The translations under genes and the position numbers were made by a program. This document shows, piece after piece, positions 21,504 to 29,415 of a stretch of 34,508 bases of DNA. The notes under the pieces are model-generated. The model was given only the letters and a program-made list of their open reading frames with translations. It was not told where the DNA came from and did not search any database. How positions within the stretch are numbered: the first letter of the stretch is position 1; every line of letters starts with the position of its first letter. The stretch spans positions 1 to 34,508 of the forward strand of contig NZ_LGEK01000055.1 of NCBI RefSeq assembly GCF_001636615.1, given 5' to 3'. The DNA comes from Mucilaginibacter sp. L294. GTDB lineage: Bacteria > Bacteroidota > Bacteroidia > Sphingobacteriales > Sphingobacteriaceae.

Positions 21504-23867
21504 CTATTTAAAATAGACGTAAGTAATACCGTCTCCGCCCCTGTCGGGGTGCTCGTCTTCCATGCGGTCAACCTGGTCGTATTTTTTGAGGTACTGGCGT
21601 ATCATCTTTCTCAGGATGCCGTCGCCTTTGCCATGTAATATCTTCAGGTTACCAAAACCCATCATCAAAGCCCGGTCAAACAGTTTTTCAATCGCGAACA
21701 AGGCATCCTCGGTACGCATGCCCCTTACGTCAATCTCCGGGCTAAAGCTGGCAATATCGCTGGTATGGCTGGTCATTGATTTGCGCAGTTCCTTCGGAAC
21801 GGCGGCTTTGGTAACCTTCTCCAAACGTTTGCGCTTCACAACGGTACGCAATTCGCCCATGGCAATCACCACGTTATCCTTTATCAACTCAATGATCTGC
21901 CCGGTGGTATCACCATCAATCAGTTTAACCCAATCGCCGGGTTTAAGCTCTTCATCCGTAGTGGCGGCTGCCTTTGGCGCTTCGGCTTTAACCGTGTTCC
22001 TTTTCAGCTCGGTATTCAGGTTATCGCGTAAAGTACGGGTAACTTCCTTATCTGCATTACTGCTTTTTATTTCGGCAATAGTGTTTTCAACCAACTTATT
22101 CGCGTTCAGGATGATGTTCTTGGCTTCCTGCTTAGCTTCTTTGAGCAGGTTTTTGCGGTTCTCATCTAAAAAGCTTTTCAGTTCCTCATTCTCGGCCAGC
22201 AGGCTATCTACCCGGCGCTGCTGTTTATCCAGCTTTTGTTTGGTATCGAAAATCTCTTTCTTCTCGCGTTCCAGGTCAACCAGCAGGCTATCCACCTTTT
22301 TTTGGCCACTGCTTATTTTGTTTTTGGCCAGGTTAAGCACGTTTTGCGGCAGGCCGATCTTCTGGGCTATCTCAAAAGCGTATGAACTGCCGGGTTTTCC
22401 CACTTCCAGCATGTACATGGGCAGCATTTCGGTATTGTTAAACAGCATGGAGGCATTCTCAATCCCTTCGGTATTACTGGCAAAGATCTTAAGGTTGGAG
22501 TAGTGCGTGGTAACCATGCCCCTCACCTTTTTGTGGTTTAAGGCTTCCAGCACGGCTTCGGCAATAGGGCCGCCAAACTGCGGGTCGGTACCGGTACCAA
22601 ACTCATCAATCAATATCAGCGTTTTGCCGTTGGCATCCTCTACAAATTTTTTCATTTTTGAAAGGTGCGCGCTGTAAGTACTCAAGTCGCTTTCTATCGA
22701 CTGGTCATCACCAATATCAACAAACAGTTGTTTAAACACTCCGGCCACGCTGTCGGCGCTTGCGGGTATCAATAAGCCCGCCTGAACCATCATTTGCAGT
22801 AGGCCAACGGTTTTCATGCAAACAGATTTACCGCCCGCGTTTGGCCCCGAAACCACTATTACGCGCGTACCCTCGTCAATAGCTACATTAAGCGGAACAA
22901 CGGTTTTATGCTCTTTTTTAAAATTGAGCAGTAACAGAGGGTGGCGGGCATTGTATAACTTTAACCTTGCCTCGTTTACCAGCTTTGGCATTTCTGCTTC
23001 AATATCAATGGCAAACAGGGCCTTGGCTCGCACAAAATCAAGCTTGGTAAGCAAGCCGTGGTATGATAGCAGGATGGGCACATAGGGCCGTAATTCGTCC
23101 GTTAAGCCGGTTAGTATCTTGATGATCTCGCGGCGGCGGTCAAACTCCAGGTCGCGGATACGGTTGTTCAGCGAAAAAACCTCCTCAGGTTCCATATAAA
23201 CCGTTTGGCCCGATGCCGATTCATCATGTATAAACCCCTTTAACTTGCGCTTGTTCTCGGCCAGTAAAGGGATACAGATGCGGCCGTCACGTACGGTTAA
23301 TGAACCATCCGCCGTCCACCCGTTGCCGGTAGCGGTTTTAAAGATCTGGTCAATCTTTTTGCGGGCTTCCTGCTCGGCTTTGGCAATACCTGTGGTAATA
23401 TCCAATAACTCGCGCGATGCATTGGGCCTTATCTTGCCTTTCGGGTCAATAACCTGGTCTATCTTTTTGATAATAGCTTTCTCAATGGGCAGGTGTTCAA
23501 ACAAGGCTTCCAGGTTGGGGTATATACCTTCGCGTTCGTTAAAATAAGCGATGACCGCGAAAACCGTGGTTAGCGAAGCCTGTATGCGGAAAAACTCCTC
23601 TTCGGATAGAAAAGATCCTTCAATACGGGCCTTGTTGGCCAGCGTTTTTATATCGTAAAAATTATTGATGGGCAGGGCCTCATCGTTTTGCAGGATATTT
23701 TTAAACTCGTTTGCCTGGTTCAGAAATTTGTTGATCAGGTCGTAATTGCTCATCACCTGTATCTTATCAACCATTTCCTGGCCCATAATACTCAGGCAAT
23801 GTGCCTTTATCAGTTCTTTTATCTCTGTAAACCCAAGCTTATCTGCACTATTTTGGGGGTATAACAT
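21504..23867 (-). CDS. mutS2: MutS2 ATPase/nuclease with C-terminal Smr domain
   Basis: A 787-residue MutS2. The core and lever domains (about 1-320) precede an ABC-type ATPase with Walker A GPNAGGKS at 341-348, STYSAHLSKM at about 396-405, and Walker B TLILIDEFGTGTDP at about 416-429. A long charged coiled coil follows (about 520-620), then a KOW-like linker (PGDWVKLIDGDTTGQIIEL) and the Smr domain (about 705-787) with EIDVRGM and LHGKGDGILR. MutS2 lacks the mismatch-recognition domain of MutS1; it limits recombination in some bacteria and, in Bacillus, splits collided ribosomes. Here the Smr motif is of the IDVR / HGKG type. The DUF4296 lipoprotein gene ends three bases upstream of its start, so they are probably co-transcribed. 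Confidence 0.95.
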   Translation of the reverse strand: MLYPQNSADKLGFTEIKELIKAHCLSIMGQEMVDKIQVMSNYDLINKFLNQANEFKNILQNDEALPINNFYDIKTLANKARIEGSFLSEEEFFRIQASLTTVFAVIAYFNEREGIYPNLEALFEHLPIEKAIIKKIDQVIDPKGKIRPNASRELLDITTGIAKAEQEARKKIDQIFKTATGNGWTADGSLTVRDGRICIPLLAENKRKLKGFIHDESASGQTVYMEPEEVFSLNNRIRDLEFDRRREIIKILTGLTDELRPYVPILLSYHGLLTKLDFVRAKALFAIDIEAEMPKLVNEARLKLYNARHPLLLLNFKKEHKTVVPLNVAIDEGTRVIVVSGPNAGGKSVCMKTVGLLQMMVQAGLLIPASADSVAGVFKQLFVDIGDDQSIESDLSTYSAHLSKMKKFVEDANGKTLILIDEFGTGTDPQFGGPIAEAVLEALNHKKVRGMVTTHYSNLKIFASNTEGIENASMLFNNTEMLPMYMLEVGKPGSSYAFEIAQKIGLPQNVLNLAKNKISSGQKKVDSLLVDLEREKKEIFDTKQKLDKQQRRVDSLLAENEELKSFLDENRKNLLKEAKQEAKNIILNANKLVENTIAEIKSSNADKEVTRTLRDNLNTELKRNTVKAEAPKAAATTDEELKPGDWVKLIDGDTTGQIIELIKDNVVIAMGELRTVVKRKRLEKVTKAAVPKELRKSMTSHTSDIASFSPEIDVRGMRTEDALFAIEKLFDRALMMGFGNLKILHGKGDGILRKMIRQYLKKYDQVDRMEDEHPDRGGDGITYVYFK

Positions 23868-23870
23868 TAT

Positions 23871-24335
23871 TTAATTTTCCTTTAAAACCTTTTTTATTAG
23901 CGGTTTAGCTATTGGCGGCCTGGCTACCGAATCAGACTTATGCCCTCTTGGTACAAGCGTAGCTTTAGAAGCCTTAGCTGCCTCTGCAGCCGTAACTTTA
24001 TTTAATGAATCGATCTTGCCCTTTATGATTGTTTCGAGCTTAGCATACATGGCCTGTATCTGTTCTGGTTTGGTGGTGTAATATTTAAGGCTTGTTTTAT
24101 AAACCGCATCAGTTGTGTGGTGCCTTTTAAAGAGGGCAACGTATTTTTCGCTGGAGTATTTGTACAGGCTATCGGGCACTTGCGGTACCTGGTAAACCGA
24201 ACCATCGGTTATATGTATATCAAGCATCAGGCTTAACATGTCCTTCTCATTCAGAACATCTTTGGGTAGTTCTTTGCTTTTGCAGGCGGTTAAAAATAGC
24301 AATACTGAAAAAAACAAGCTTATATATTTTTGCAT
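23871..24335 (-). CDS. DUF4296 lipoprotein
   Basis: A 154-residue lipoprotein with lipobox LTAC (Cys18), followed by a helical domain with MLSLMLDIHITDGSVY (about 34-49) and HHTTDAVYKTSLKYYTTKPE (about 76-95), features of DUF4296. The C-terminal 40 residues are Ala/Lys-rich and low-complexity. The family is restricted largely to Bacteroidota and has no known function. It is anchored in the periplasmic or outer-membrane face. It precedes mutS2 by three bases and is divergent from the YggS gene, 42 bases away. Confidence 0.85.
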   Translation of the reverse strand: MQKYISLFFSVLLFLTACKSKELPKDVLNEKDMLSLMLDIHITDGSVYQVPQVPDSLYKYSSEKYVALFKRHHTTDAVYKTSLKYYTTKPEQIQAMYAKLETIIKGKIDSLNKVTAAEAAKASKATLVPRGHKSDSVARPPIAKPLIKKVLKEN

Positions 24336-24377
24336 TCTGTAATTTAGCGGCGTTTATATAACGCAAAATTACGATAA

Positions 24378-25067
24378 ATGAGCATAGCCGATAATATTAA
24401 AAGCTTAAAAAAAGAAACTACTGAAATAAATGTTACCCTGCTGGCTGTTTCCAAAACAAAACCGGCCGCCGACCTGCAAGAAGCGTACGATGCCGGGCAG
24501 CGTTTATTTGGCGAAAACATAGTACAGGAACTGGTTGAAAAGCACGAACAATTACCCCGGGATATTGAGTGGCACCTGATTGGCCACCTGCAAACCAATA
24601 AGGTTAAATACATAGCCCCCTTCATCAGCATGATACAATCTGTAGATAGTATTAAGCTTTTGCAAGAGATAAACAAGCATGCCGAAAAAAGCAAACGTGT
24701 TATTGATTGCCTGTTGCAGATCTATATTGCCGACGAGGAAACCAAATTCGGTTTGGGTTTTGACGAGGCTATTGAACTATTACGCAGTGAAGAATACGCG
24801 GCTTTAAAGAACATCCGCATCCGCGGATTGATGGGCATAGCCACCAATACCGATAGCGAGAAACAGGTAAAAGAAGAGTATTATGAGCTGAAAACCTTTT
24901 TTGATGGTATAAAACTGAGCTTTTTCCGCAAGGAGGATTCTTTTGATACGCTGTCTATGGGCATGTCGTCAGATTATAAGCTGGCTATTGAACAGGGCAG
25001 CAACATGGTGCGCCTGGGCAGTACTATTTTTGGCGGGCGTGTAATTAAACACTATAAGAATAATTAG
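24378..25067 (+). CDS. YggS/PLPBP-family pyridoxal phosphate homeostasis protein
   Basis: A 229-residue single-domain PLP-binding protein with the fold-type III TIM barrel. The PLP lysine is K26 in AVSKTKP. FGENIVQELVEK (about 50-61), WHLIGHLQTNKVKYI (about 71-85) and the C-terminal LSMGMSSDYKLAIEQGSNMVRLGS-type phosphate-binding segment (in pieces LSMGMSSDYKLAI and GSNMVRLGS) are family hallmarks. It carries no C-terminal catalytic domain and is thought to buffer or deliver PLP rather than catalyse a reaction. It is the first gene of a plus-strand run; the next gene is 97 bases away beyond a palindrome and an octamer repeat. Confidence 0.95.
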   Translation: MSIADNIKSLKKETTEINVTLLAVSKTKPAADLQEAYDAGQRLFGENIVQELVEKHEQLPRDIEWHLIGHLQTNKVKYIAPFISMIQSVDSIKLLQEINKHAEKSKRVIDCLLQIYIADEETKFGLGFDEAIELLRSEEYAALKNIRIRGLMGIATNTDSEKQVKEEYYELKTFFDGIKLSFFRKEDSFDTLSMGMSSDYKLAIEQGSNMVRLGSTIFGGRVIKHYKNN

Positions 25068-25086
25068 TGAAGGGTTGATGAAGTAC

Positions 25087-25102
25087 CCCGATAGCTATCG
25101 GG
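25087..25102. repeat. 16-bp palindrome CCCGATAGCTATCGGG
   Basis: Perfect palindrome 19 bases past the YggS gene stop. There is no T-run. The same core (CCCGATAG) occurs within REP-like unit 1 at about 11509-11516. Palindromes of this sequence are, as I recall, frequent in genomes of related Bacteroidota; function unknown. Confidence 0.7.
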
Positions 25103-25140
25103 AGATGAGTAGTTAATAAAATAAAAAATCATTGAGCATA

Positions 25141-25172
25141 ATGACTCAATGACCGAATGACTCCATGACAAA
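25141..25172 (+). repeat. Octamer tandem repeat ATGACNNN leading into the GNAT start codon
   Basis: Four 8-base units: ATGACTCA, ATGACCGA, ATGACTCC, ATGACAAA. The ATG of the fourth is the start of the acetyltransferase. Each of the first three ATGs opens a three-codon ORF ending in TGA that overlaps the next ATG (ATGA). A 7-bp stem CATTGAG / CTCAATG (25130-25136, 25145-25151) covers the first unit. Confidence 0.8.
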
Positions 25173-25638
25173 AGAATTTGAAATCCGCATAGCCGAAAAA
25201 CAAGATTGCCCACGCCTGCTGGAACTTGTTCATGAACTGGCTTTATTTGAACGCGCGCCCGAAGAAGTGACCGTTACGCTTGAAGAATTTGAAGAGGCCG
25301 GTTTTGGCAGCAAACCCGTTTGGAAGGCTTTTGTGGTTGAGGCTGATGGCAAGGTAGTGGCATTTGCTTTGTACTACGTAAGGTACTCTACCTGGAAAGG
25401 CAGCCGTTTGTATTTAGAGGACCTTATTGTAACCGAAGAATATCGTGGCAAAGGTATTGGTAAGTTATTGTTCGACAGGTTGTTCAGGGAAACCCGAGAA
25501 CTTGGCTTTAGCGGCATGGTTTGGCAGGTGCTTGACTGGAACGAGCCTGCTATAAACTTCTACAAAAAATACGAGGCTAATATAGAAGCCGGCTGGTTAA
25601 ACGCGTCCCTGTCTAAAGAACAGGTGGCAAAATTATAA
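25165..25638 (+). CDS. GNAT-family N-acetyltransferase, SAT/thialysine acetyltransferase-like
   Basis: A 157-residue acetyl-CoA-dependent acetyltransferase. The acetyl-CoA loop is RGKGIGK at 94-100, after the strand LYLEDLIVTEEY. The N-terminal CPRLLELVHELALFERAPEE and the EEAGFG segment resemble the eukaryotic-type spermidine/spermine or thialysine acetyltransferases (SSAT family), as does the ending VLDWNEPAINFYKKYEA. The substrate is probably a small amine or amino acid, but that is inference. It lies four bases before the DUF3298 lipoprotein gene, so these two and the aspartate kinase gene are probably one transcript. Confidence 0.88.
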   Translation: MTKEFEIRIAEKQDCPRLLELVHELALFERAPEEVTVTLEEFEEAGFGSKPVWKAFVVEADGKVVAFALYYVRYSTWKGSRLYLEDLIVTEEYRGKGIGKLLFDRLFRETRELGFSGMVWQVLDWNEPAINFYKKYEANIEAGWLNASLSKEQVAKL

Positions 25639-25642
25639 AATT

Positions 25643-26461
25643 ATGAAGGTAACATCATTACTGCTTTTGGCGGCATTGGGCCTAAGCTCATGCAAATGGG
25701 GCGAACCACAAAAACAAGCTCCAGCGGCTATATTTACGGATACGGCTGCTTATACCTACCAGGCTATACATGAACGCGCGGCAGATTGCGGTAGCAAACC
25801 CGATAGCGCCTGTACGGTGGTAGATATCAAATATCCCGTTTTTAAAGGCAAAGCAGTTTTAAATGATACCATTAAACACAGGTTGCTTAACATATTTATG
25901 CTGGGCGAAAAACCGGATACCAGCCTGAACAGCCTGGTCGCAAATTTTTTAAAATCATATACCGATGCTAAAAAGGGCGACCCGCGGACTGAAATGTTTT
26001 ATACGCTGGAGAGTTATGCCAAGGTTATTCGGCAGGACTCGGCACTGCTGGCGCTGGAGTATGGCGGCTATTCTTACCAGGGTGGCGCCCATGGCGGCAG
26101 TTTTACAGGTTTTGTAAACTGGGATGTTAAAACAGACAAGCCTGTAACGCTTGATGATATTTTAGTTGACGGCTATAAACCACAGCTAACAAAAATTGCC
26201 GAAAAGATCTTCCGGAAGGACGAAAAACTGACGGATACCTCGTCGCTGGCGGATGATTACTTTTTTAAGGATAACAAGTTTGCGCTTAATGAGAATTATT
26301 CCATTACCCCAGCAGGCATCCGTTTTGTTTACAACCAGTACGAAATAAAGCCTTATGCTGCCGGCCAAACCGAGTTGCTGCTACCCTATTCACAAATTAA
26401 AACATTAATGCGGCCAAAATCTGCCGCTTCACAATACATACATAAAAATGCTGGTATTTAA
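25643..26461 (+). CDS. DUF3298/RsiV-like lipoprotein
   Basis: A 272-residue lipoprotein with lipobox LSSC (Cys17). Residues about 40-150 resemble DUF4163 (VVDIKYPVFKG), and the second part carries the YSYQGGAHGG motif (about 142-151), then FVNWDVKTDKPVTLDDIL, and ends in a DUF3298 domain (ITPAGIRFVYNQYEIKPYAAG). RsiV in Bacillus has this domain and binds lysozyme, but there the protein is an anti-sigma factor with a membrane segment; here it is a plain lipoprotein, so only the fold is shared. Its last 14 bases overlap the start of the aspartate kinase gene, which suggests translational coupling. Confidence 0.85.
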   Translation: MKVTSLLLLAALGLSSCKWGEPQKQAPAAIFTDTAAYTYQAIHERAADCGSKPDSACTVVDIKYPVFKGKAVLNDTIKHRLLNIFMLGEKPDTSLNSLVANFLKSYTDAKKGDPRTEMFYTLESYAKVIRQDSALLALEYGGYSYQGGAHGGSFTGFVNWDVKTDKPVTLDDILVDGYKPQLTKIAEKIFRKDEKLTDTSSLADDYFFKDNKFALNENYSITPAGIRFVYNQYEIKPYAAGQTELLLPYSQIKTLMRPKSAASQYIHKNAGI

Positions 26462-27704
26462 GTTCGGCGGGGCGTCGGTTAAGGATGCGCAGGGTGTAAT
26501 TAACCTGGGCAATGTGGTTAATACTTATTCGGGAAATGAAATTTTAGTGGTGGTATCGGCCATGGGCAAAACCACCAATGCGCTCGAGAAACTGACCGAT
26601 GCCTATTTCAACGGCACCGATGATCTGCACGAGATATTCGAAGAGATAAAAAATTATCACTACCATATTGCACATGAACTGTTTGGTGAGAACCACCCGG
26701 TTTTTGATGATATAGCCAACACCTTTGTGGAGATCGACTGGGCCATTGAAGACGAACCACACGATGATTACGACTTTATATATGACCAGATCGTATCCAT
26801 TGGCGAACTGGTATCCACCCGTATTGTAAACGCCTGGTTCAATCACCAGGGCATCACCAGCAAATGGCTTGATGTGCGCGGCTATATCCATACCGATAAC
26901 ACCTACCGCGAGGGCGTGGTTGATTGGGACAAAACACGTCTAAGCATCCAAAAGGATATCCCTGCCATGCTTAACAAAGGCGTTGTGGTAACGCAGGGCT
27001 TTTTAGGCGGCACGTCCGAGAACTTTACCACCACGCTGGGCCGTGAGGGGTCTGACTATACCGCATCCATTTTTGCTGCCTGCCTGGGCGCCGAATCTGT
27101 TACCACCTGGAAGGATGTGCCCGGTATTTTAAACGCCGACCCAAAGTTTTTTGCCGATACCATTAAGTTTGATGAGCTAAGCTACCAGGAAGCTATAGAA
27201 ATGACTTACTACGGTGCGAGTGTTATTCACCCTAAAACCATAAAACCGCTGCAAAATGCTAATATACCACTGTTGGTTAAGCCTTTTACGCACCCCGACG
27301 CACCCGGTACGGTCATTAAAGAAAACGTGGTAAACAAGTTTGAAAAGCCGGTTATCATTGTAAAGCAAAAGCAGGTGCTGCTATCCATATCCGCTAACGA
27401 TTACTCGTTTATATCAGAGAGCCACCTGAGCGAGATCTTCGGCCTGTTTGCCGGGTATCATGTAAAAGTGAATATGATGCAAACATCGGCCCTAAGCTTC
27501 ACCGCCTGCATTGATTACACTACCGACCGCTTTGAGAAGCTATTACAAGCCCTTAAAGAAACTTTTAAGGTGCGGTATAATAACGGGCTTACCCTCATTA
27601 CATTAAGGCATTACACCGATGCCGCAGTTGCGGAATTAACGGCAGGCAAAACTGTTTTAATGAAACAAACCAGCAGGAATACCGCACAGGTGGTGTTAAA
27701 GTAG
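26448..27704 (+). CDS. lysC: Aspartate kinase, monofunctional
   Basis: A 418-residue aspartate kinase, the first step toward lysine, threonine and methionine. The N-terminal KFGGASV (5-11) and the LREGSDYTAS-type motif (here LGREGSDYTASIFAA, about 197-211) are the ATP/aspartate-binding signatures. WKDVPGILNADPKF (about 222-235) and ASVIHPKTIKPL (about 254-265) are also conserved. The C-terminal 120 residues contain ACT-type regulatory segments (LLSISANDYSFISESHLSEI), the usual site of feedback by lysine or threonine. No homoserine dehydrogenase domain is fused. The start overlaps the DUF3298 gene by 14 bases, and the end overlaps the convergent DUF92 gene by 9 bases. Confidence 0.93.
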   Translation: MLVFKFGGASVKDAQGVINLGNVVNTYSGNEILVVVSAMGKTTNALEKLTDAYFNGTDDLHEIFEEIKNYHYHIAHELFGENHPVFDDIANTFVEIDWAIEDEPHDDYDFIYDQIVSIGELVSTRIVNAWFNHQGITSKWLDVRGYIHTDNTYREGVVDWDKTRLSIQKDIPAMLNKGVVVTQGFLGGTSENFTTTLGREGSDYTASIFAACLGAESVTTWKDVPGILNADPKFFADTIKFDELSYQEAIEMTYYGASVIHPKTIKPLQNANIPLLVKPFTHPDAPGTVIKENVVNKFEKPVIIVKQKQVLLSISANDYSFISESHLSEIFGLFAGYHVKVNMMQTSALSFTACIDYTTDRFEKLLQALKETFKVRYNNGLTLITLRHYTDAAVAELTAGKTVLMKQTSRNTAQVVLK

Positions 27705-28418
27705 CAATAACAGGCAGGAAGTTATTACGGCTATAAACGTGTTCAGGAAGTTGATCTCGTTATTGTTCATGTAGCCTTTACGTTCAAGCGTGGCGCCTAA
27801 AACCGAATCGGCAAGGTTGCCAATGGTACCGGCAATGAGAATGTTGAAGAAAGTGCCGTTCCAGCCAAACGTGAATGAATACACACAGGCGATAGCTGCG
27901 GAACCGGCAAGGCCTATCAAAGTACCTTCCAGGCTTATTACGCCGTCCCTGCCCTTTTCATCGGGCTTTAAATTGAGGATATTATAAAAGCGTGTGCCGT
28001 AAACCATGCCCAGTTCTGATGATAATGTATCGGCCGTGGCCGATGCGAAAACGGCAGCCATAAATACCGTTGCCAGTAAGGTATTATCAGGCATGGCTAC
28101 CGCCAATATGCCTAATATAGCGGGTAAACCACCGTTTGCGAGTACCTGCCGCGCGTCGCGTTTTTCGGAGTGGGCTCCCTCTCCTAATCTTCTTTTTTCT
28201 TGTTTTTTATGGGATGTTGCTATGACCGATAATACGAAAAACATGGCCAGCATGGCGATACCCGTATACCCTGTACCCAGGTAAATGCATAAACCAACAA
28301 AACCACCGGTTATAGCACCGCCTTCGGTTAATTTACCGGTTTTGTAACTGGCATAGCTGGCCGCTATCAGGATAATTAAAAAAACAAGTTGGGGTATTGG
28401 CATGGCGGTATCAAACAT
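27696..28418 (-). CDS. DUF92 integral membrane protein
   Basis: A 240-residue membrane protein with about six or seven hydrophobic segments and a cytoplasmic charged loop (HKKQEKRRLGEGAHSEKRDA, about 70-89). Conserved DUF92 blocks include GGAITGGFVGLCIYLGTGY near the N-terminus, ANGGLPAILGILA, SATADTLSSELG (about 126-137) and GNLADSVLGATLERKG near the C-terminus. Plant relatives (VTE6) are phytyl-phosphate kinases; in bacteria the function is unknown, but a role with isoprenoid phosphates is possible. Its stop overlaps the aspartate kinase stop by 9 bases on the other strand. The start ATG at 28418 could be replaced by a slightly later one. Confidence 0.87.
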   Translation of the reverse strand: MFDTAMPIPQLVFLIILIAASYASYKTGKLTEGGAITGGFVGLCIYLGTGYTGIAMLAMFFVLSVIATSHKKQEKRRLGEGAHSEKRDARQVLANGGLPAILGILAVAMPDNTLLATVFMAAVFASATADTLSSELGMVYGTRFYNILNLKPDEKGRDGVISLEGTLIGLAGSAAIACVYSFTFGWNGTFFNILIAGTIGNLADSVLGATLERKGYMNNNEINFLNTFIAVITSCLLLLL

Positions 28419-28428
28419 AAAACTTTTT

Positions 28429-28570
28429 TGTCATCCTGAGCAATAGCGAAGGATCTATTGGCGAACCGTGCTTGTCAAATTGCAAATAATCCGCTTGTCA
28501 TTTCGAAACGATAGTGAGAAATGACATGATGGAAAAATCACTAAATATTTCGCTATCGCTCAGCATGACA
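28429..28570. repeat. Composite palindrome (TCATCCTGAGC family with nested TCATTTCG hairpin)
   Basis: Outer arms TGTCATCCTGAGCAATAGCG (28429-28448) and CGCTATCGCTCAGCATGACA (28551-28570) pair almost completely. A second hairpin, TGTCATTTC / GAAATGACA (about 28497-28525), sits inside. It combines two repeat types that occur side by side at 19887-20188 and 21358-21480. Confidence 0.82.
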
Positions 28571-28580
28571 AGTCGGGCAT

Positions 28581-28612
28581 AAAAAACGCCCTTAGCTAAG
28601 CTAAAGGCGTTT
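28581..28612 (-). terminator. Terminator after the 58-residue gene
   Basis: On the minus strand the stem AAACGCC-x-TTAGC is closed by a 3-base loop and one mismatch (plus positions 28584-28612), then runs into six Ts (28581-28586 as A). It starts 24 bases past the stop of the small gene at 28636-28812. Confidence 0.75.
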
Positions 28613-28635
28613 AAGGGTACTGATCTAAATTATTA

Positions 28636-28812
28636 TTATTTCTGATTTTCGTGTTTACGGGTGTTGTCCTTGTTTGATGTTTGATCGGAGCGCTGGCCAC
28701 CGCCATTGCTTATCCCCTTTTGCTTTTGTGTTTCCTTGGCATCGTTAAACGCGCGGTCGGCAGTTGATGAGCCCTGTGCGCTGGCATTACCTTTAAAATC
28801 CTGGGTTTTCAT
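28636..28812 (-). CDS. Small hydrophilic protein of unknown function (58 residues)
   Basis: An ATG-started frame on the minus strand encodes 58 residues: MKTQDFKGNASAQGS at the start, a middle rich in Ala, Asp, Lys, Gln (DRAFNDAKETQKQKG), and NKDNTRKHENQK at the end. It has no Cys, no Trp and no hydrophobic core, so it is likely unstructured. Evidence that it is real: it is followed by a good terminator at the right distance, and its codons read like neighbouring genes. Similar tiny Gln/Asn/Lys-rich proteins are common in Bacteroidota, but I cannot name a family. It shares its hydrophilic character with the 181-residue protein at 19326. Confidence 0.68.
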   Translation of the reverse strand: MKTQDFKGNASAQGSSTADRAFNDAKETQKQKGISNGGGQRSDQTSNKDNTRKHENQK

Positions 28813-28917
28813 AACAGATGTATTTTAGTTTATAAATAAGCTTTAGCAGCCTTTATTATATCCTTGCAACAACCATACCAGTTGGCAGTTTGCTTGCTTC
28901 TCGTTGTTGTTGTTATT

Positions 28918-28980
28918 GCTAACTGCTAACTGCCCACTGCTAACCGCCCACTGCTAACTGGCAATCGCCCACTGCGAACT
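28918..28980. repeat. Nine tandem heptamers (GCTAACT/GCCCACT)
   Basis: Nine consecutive 7-base units: GCTAACT, GCTAACT, GCCCACT, GCTAACC, GCCCACT, GCTAACT, GGCAATC, GCCCACT, GCGAACT. The run ends two bases before the stop codon of the 110-residue gene at 28983. A reversed, related element (CAGTTGGCAGTTTGC) lies at about 28879-28893. Period 7 is not expected of a coding repeat. Confidence 0.82.
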
Positions 28981-28982
28981 AA

Positions 28983-29315
28983 CTACCGCCTCCGGCTAAC
29001 GGCCAGGTCATTATAAACCTCCATCAGGTACATGGCTTCCAGCATCGAGGCGTTAAAGTCATCCCATTCGGTATCGGTAAACACAAAATTAATATCACGG
29101 TTTGGCGTACAAAGCACTACCCTGTCAGATCCATCCGGGAATGGGAAGCACCTGTCCTCAAAATCCATTTCCTGCGTAAAGCGGTGAAAGGACATGAATT
29201 GTTCGGGCGTAAAACACAGCATCAAATTTTGATGCCATATGTTTATCATTCCGCAATCGGCGCAATGGCTAATTACCGATTGGCCCCTCTGGGTTAGTAT
29301 CCTTGTTTCGCACAT
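28983..29315 (-). CDS. Small Cys-containing protein, DUF6686-like
   Basis: A 110-residue soluble protein. N-terminal Cys residues are found at position 2, in HCADCG (18 and 21) and in LMLCF (34), suggesting a small zinc site. The remainder has SFHRFTQEMDF, FPDGSDRVVLCTPNRDINFVFTDTEWDDF and a C-terminal helix (MLEAMYLMEVYNDL); the second of these strings is at about 58-86. I recall Bacteroidota proteins of this length and pattern under DUF6686, but the match is from memory. No function is known. It is followed closely by the heptamer repeat and stands alone, 100 bases after the HmuY-like gene. Confidence 0.72.
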   Translation of the reverse strand: MCETRILTQRGQSVISHCADCGMINIWHQNLMLCFTPEQFMSFHRFTQEMDFEDRCFPFPDGSDRVVLCTPNRDINFVFTDTEWDDFNASMLEAMYLMEVYNDLAVSRRR

Positions 29316-29415
29316 AGTAGTGATGTTTTAATTAGTGCCTGTATTGCCCGCGGCAAACGCTCTAAAATACCGCAGGCAAACACAGGACTTATTATCTTAA
29401 TTATTCATTTTAAGG

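Noticed and set aside
21562..22503. A 313-codon open frame antisense to mutS2
   Set aside because: Ser/Leu/Phe-rich shadow translation of the opposite strand of a well-supported gene; no domain is recognisable.
24325..24371. TATTTTTG (24325-24332, plus) and TAATTTTG (24371-24364, minus) as promoters for the YggS and DUF4296 genes
   Set aside because: Both match the -7 element, but neither has a TTTG about 19-21 bases upstream; in AT-rich DNA a -7 match alone is weak.
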